In this document: one piece after another, positions 6,279 to 7,187 of the stretch | Layout: each line of letters opens with the position of its first letter | How positions within the stretch are numbered: position 1 is the first letter of the stretch | DNA from: an uncultured Erysipelotrichaceae bacterium | GTDB taxonomy: Bacteria; Bacillota_I; Bacilli_A; Erysipelotrichales; Erysipelotrichaceae | DNA length: 7,187 nt | Assembly (NCBI GenBank): GCA_944326175.1 | Contig: CALVCY010000065.1 | Location: 1 to 7,187, forward strand | Direction of reading: 5' to 3' | Position numbers and translations under genes: made by a program | The notes under the pieces: generated by a model | Databases searched by the model: none | The model's input: the letters and a program-made list of their open reading frames with translations, nothing else | What the model was told of the DNA's origin: nothing

Positions 6279-6402
6279 AGATAAATTTTAATATTGAATG
6301 GTTTGACCATACAATCATTGATCAAATCCATTTTTGAAAATAGTCATAAAAGATGAGTGGGAAAACCTGGTTGAACCATCGGTTTTTGGATATAGTGATG
6401 CC
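6279..6402. promoter_or_regulatory. Divergent control region between MATE and phosphoesterase genes
   Basis: These 124 bases must hold promoters in both directions. TGGTTTGACCA (6299-6309) is the centre of a longer imperfect repeat, TTGAATGGT-TTG-ACCATACAA (8 of 9 arm bases pair), and TGGTTGAACCA lies at 6368-6378. On the minus strand TTGTAT and TAAAAT, 18 bases apart, could form a MATE promoter. On the plus strand TATAGT (6391-6396) lies 17 bases after TGGTTG. None is a strong consensus match, so the assignments are tentative. Confidence 0.3.
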
Positions 6403-6942
6403 ATGATCTATTTCACCGCAGATTCCCATTTTGGACATGCCAATATCATCAAATACTGCAATCGACCATTTGAATCTGTCCAACAGATGGATGAAACCAT
6501 GTTAAAAAACTGGAATGATCGTATCAAAGCCAATGATGAGGTCTACATCGTGGGGGATTTGATGTTTTTTTGTAAAGATCCACAGTATTATCTCAATCGA
6601 TTGAACGGTCGAAAACATTTGATTATCGGCAACCATGATACATATTGGTTCAAGAAAATTGATCCGACCCCATATTTTCAATCCATTTCACCATTGATGC
6701 GCATCAGTGATGGTTCTCATCAGATCATCCTTTGTCATTACCCATTGATGACTTGGGAAGGCATCCATGATCATACCTATCTGATTTACGGCCATATCCA
6801 TAATTCGACCAATGGAATTTATTGGCCACTTCTAAAAACATATGAGCACGCCTTGAATGCCGGAGTGGATATCAACGCGTATCAACCTGTTACCTTCAAA
6901 GAATTAGTCGAAAATAACCGACGATTCAAGGAAAATCATTGA
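6403..6942 (+). CDS. Calcineurin-like metallophosphoesterase (COG4186-like)
   Basis: Small cytoplasmic phosphoesterase of the calcineurin-like superfamily, 179 residues from this start. All five metal-site blocks are present: Asp7-x-His9 in TADSHFGH, Gly51-Asp52, Gly76-Asn-His-Asp79, His112 in CHYPL, and Gly130-His-Ile-His133. The opening MIYFTADSHFGHANIIKYCNRPF is typical of the family, which is why I choose the ATG at 6403. The frame is open back to a TTG at 6334, but the extra 23 residues match nothing in the family and overlap the divergent control region. The ribosome site before 6403 is weak, so the start is less certain than the gene. Substrate unknown. It is transcribed alone and ends at a shared bidirectional terminator. 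Confidence 0.92.
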   Translation: MIYFTADSHFGHANIIKYCNRPFESVQQMDETMLKNWNDRIKANDEVYIVGDLMFFCKDPQYYLNRLNGRKHLIIGNHDTYWFKKIDPTPYFQSISPLMRISDGSHQIILCHYPLMTWEGIHDHTYLIYGHIHNSTNGIYWPLLKTYEHALNAGVDINAYQPVTFKELVENNRRFKENH

Positions 6943-6944
6943 TC

Positions 6945-6981
6945 AAAATGCGGATTCACCGATAAAGCGAATCCGCATTTT
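6945..6981. terminator. Bidirectional intrinsic terminator
   Basis: Perfect 13-base arms, AAAATGCGGATTC (6945-6957) and GAATCCGCATTTT (6969-6981), around an 11-base loop. The arms end in A and T runs, so it works on both strands: for the phosphoesterase gene (stop TGA at 6940-6942) and for the convergent AEC transporter gene, whose stop is at 6990-6992. Confidence 0.9.
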
Positions 6982-6989
6982 CATTTTGT

Positions 6990-7187
6990 TTATGCAAACA
7001 ATCGTTCCAATATCGGCATCAAGGCCACCAATGTCACCGTACAGCTTAATGTTGAAATCAATACGGCGGTGGAGGCAAAGGGTACGTCTCCATGGTATTT
7101 ATTGGCAAATACCGCACAGGATGAACCGATGGGCATGCCGATCAATAAAACCATGGTCACTTTCAGTTCGAAACTGAAATTTAAGGG
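6990..7187 (-). CDS. AEC-family transporter, C-terminal 65 residues (partial at window edge)
   Basis: The minus strand is open from the window edge to a TAA at 6992-6990. The 65 residues show two hydrophobic segments: one around VTMVLLIGMPIGSSCAVFA, and one around STAVLISTLSCTVTLVALMP, joined by NKYHGDVPFA. This is the C-terminal pattern of auxin-efflux-carrier (AEC) family permeases, which carry malate and other organic acids in bacteria: a Pro/Gly-rich helix, an Ala-x-x-Tyr-x-x-Asp loop, then an Ala-Ser-x-x-(hydrophobic)-Ser-Thr-Leu helix. The N-terminal part and promoter lie outside the window. Substrate unknown. Confidence 0.82.
   Translation of the reverse strand, partial: PLNFSFELKVTMVLLIGMPIGSSCAVFANKYHGDVPFASTAVLISTLSCTVTLVALMPILERLFA

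Larger units (their letters stand above)
114..6378. repeat. Iterated interrupted palindrome TGGTNNNACCA, 12 scattered copies
   Basis: Starts: 114, 186, 234, 399, 1018, 1485, 1581, 2179, 2756, 5795, 6299 and 6368 (11 bases each). Seven are TGGTTTGACCA in either orientation (186, 234, 1018, 1485, 1581, 2179, 6299), three are TGGTTGAACCA (114, 2756, 6368), and the others have ATG (399) or ATT (5795) in the centre. A 12-base relative, TGGTTGAAACCA, lies at 1839. Half-site TTTGACCA occurs alone at 517, 5360, 6032 and (reverse) 6116. The copies lie in four genes and two non-coding or leader positions. None lies between 2767 and 5794. Confidence 0.8.

Noticed and set aside
396..7156. CCATGG is also frequent (9 copies, about 1.8 expected)
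   Set aside because: The excess is much milder than for TGGTNNNACCA and several copies fall in Met- and Gly-rich or ATG-GA contexts; it may follow from general word bias. It should only be counted as a control.
1..7187. tRNA, rRNA, CRISPR array or complete insertion sequence
   Set aside because: No cloverleaf, rRNA-like stretch, regularly spaced repeats or transposase motif was seen on either strand.

Overview
The window reads as chromosomal DNA of a low-to-moderate GC Gram-positive bacterium (Bacillota). The evidence is strong Shine-Dalgarno sites (AGGAGG, AAGGAG), TTG-rich leucine codons in most genes, and protein families common in Firmicutes: a CopA-type ATPase, a HisJ-family PHP phosphatase, a MATE exporter and an AEC transporter. 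TGA is used as a stop (at least three genes end with it), so this is the standard bacterial code and not the Mycoplasma code. I cannot name the genus.

Layout. Bases 1-1803 (minus) hold the first 601 codons of a copper-exporting P1B ATPase whose C-terminus lies outside the window. Bases 1897-3190 (minus) hold a tightly coupled pair: a low-molecular-weight protein-tyrosine phosphatase followed, with an 11-base overlap, by a PHP-family phosphatase. The three minus-strand genes could be one transcription unit, although the ATPase gene has its own candidate promoter. Bases 3191-3535 are an AT-rich gap of 345 bases with no certain gene. It has several inverted repeats, a minus-strand intrinsic terminator with no obvious gene in front of it, and a near-open minus-strand reading frame that may be a gene relic. 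Bases 3536-4846 (plus) hold an AAA/DUF4143 ATPase with its own promoter and a perfect ribosome binding site. Bases 4920-6278 (minus) hold a MATE exporter, convergent with the ATPase. Bases 6403-6942 (plus) hold a small calcineurin-like phosphoesterase, divergent from the MATE gene. Bases 6990-7187 (minus) hold the C-terminus of an AEC-family transporter. A bidirectional terminator separates these last two genes.

The genes look like ordinary housekeeping or accessory functions (metal and drug export, phosphatases) and not one dedicated pathway. The DUF4143 ATPase with its AT-rich flank looks most like an insertion.

The most unusual signal is not a gene. A short interrupted palindrome, TGGTNNNACCA, most often TGGTTTGACCA, occurs 12 times in 7.2 kb where about 0.1 would be expected. 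It lies in four different genes, in two reading frames, and between genes. None lies between 2767 and 5794, which covers the AT-rich gap and the DUF4143 ATPase. It looks like a genome-wide iterated palindrome in the style of HIP1, an uptake sequence or a protein-binding/methylation site.
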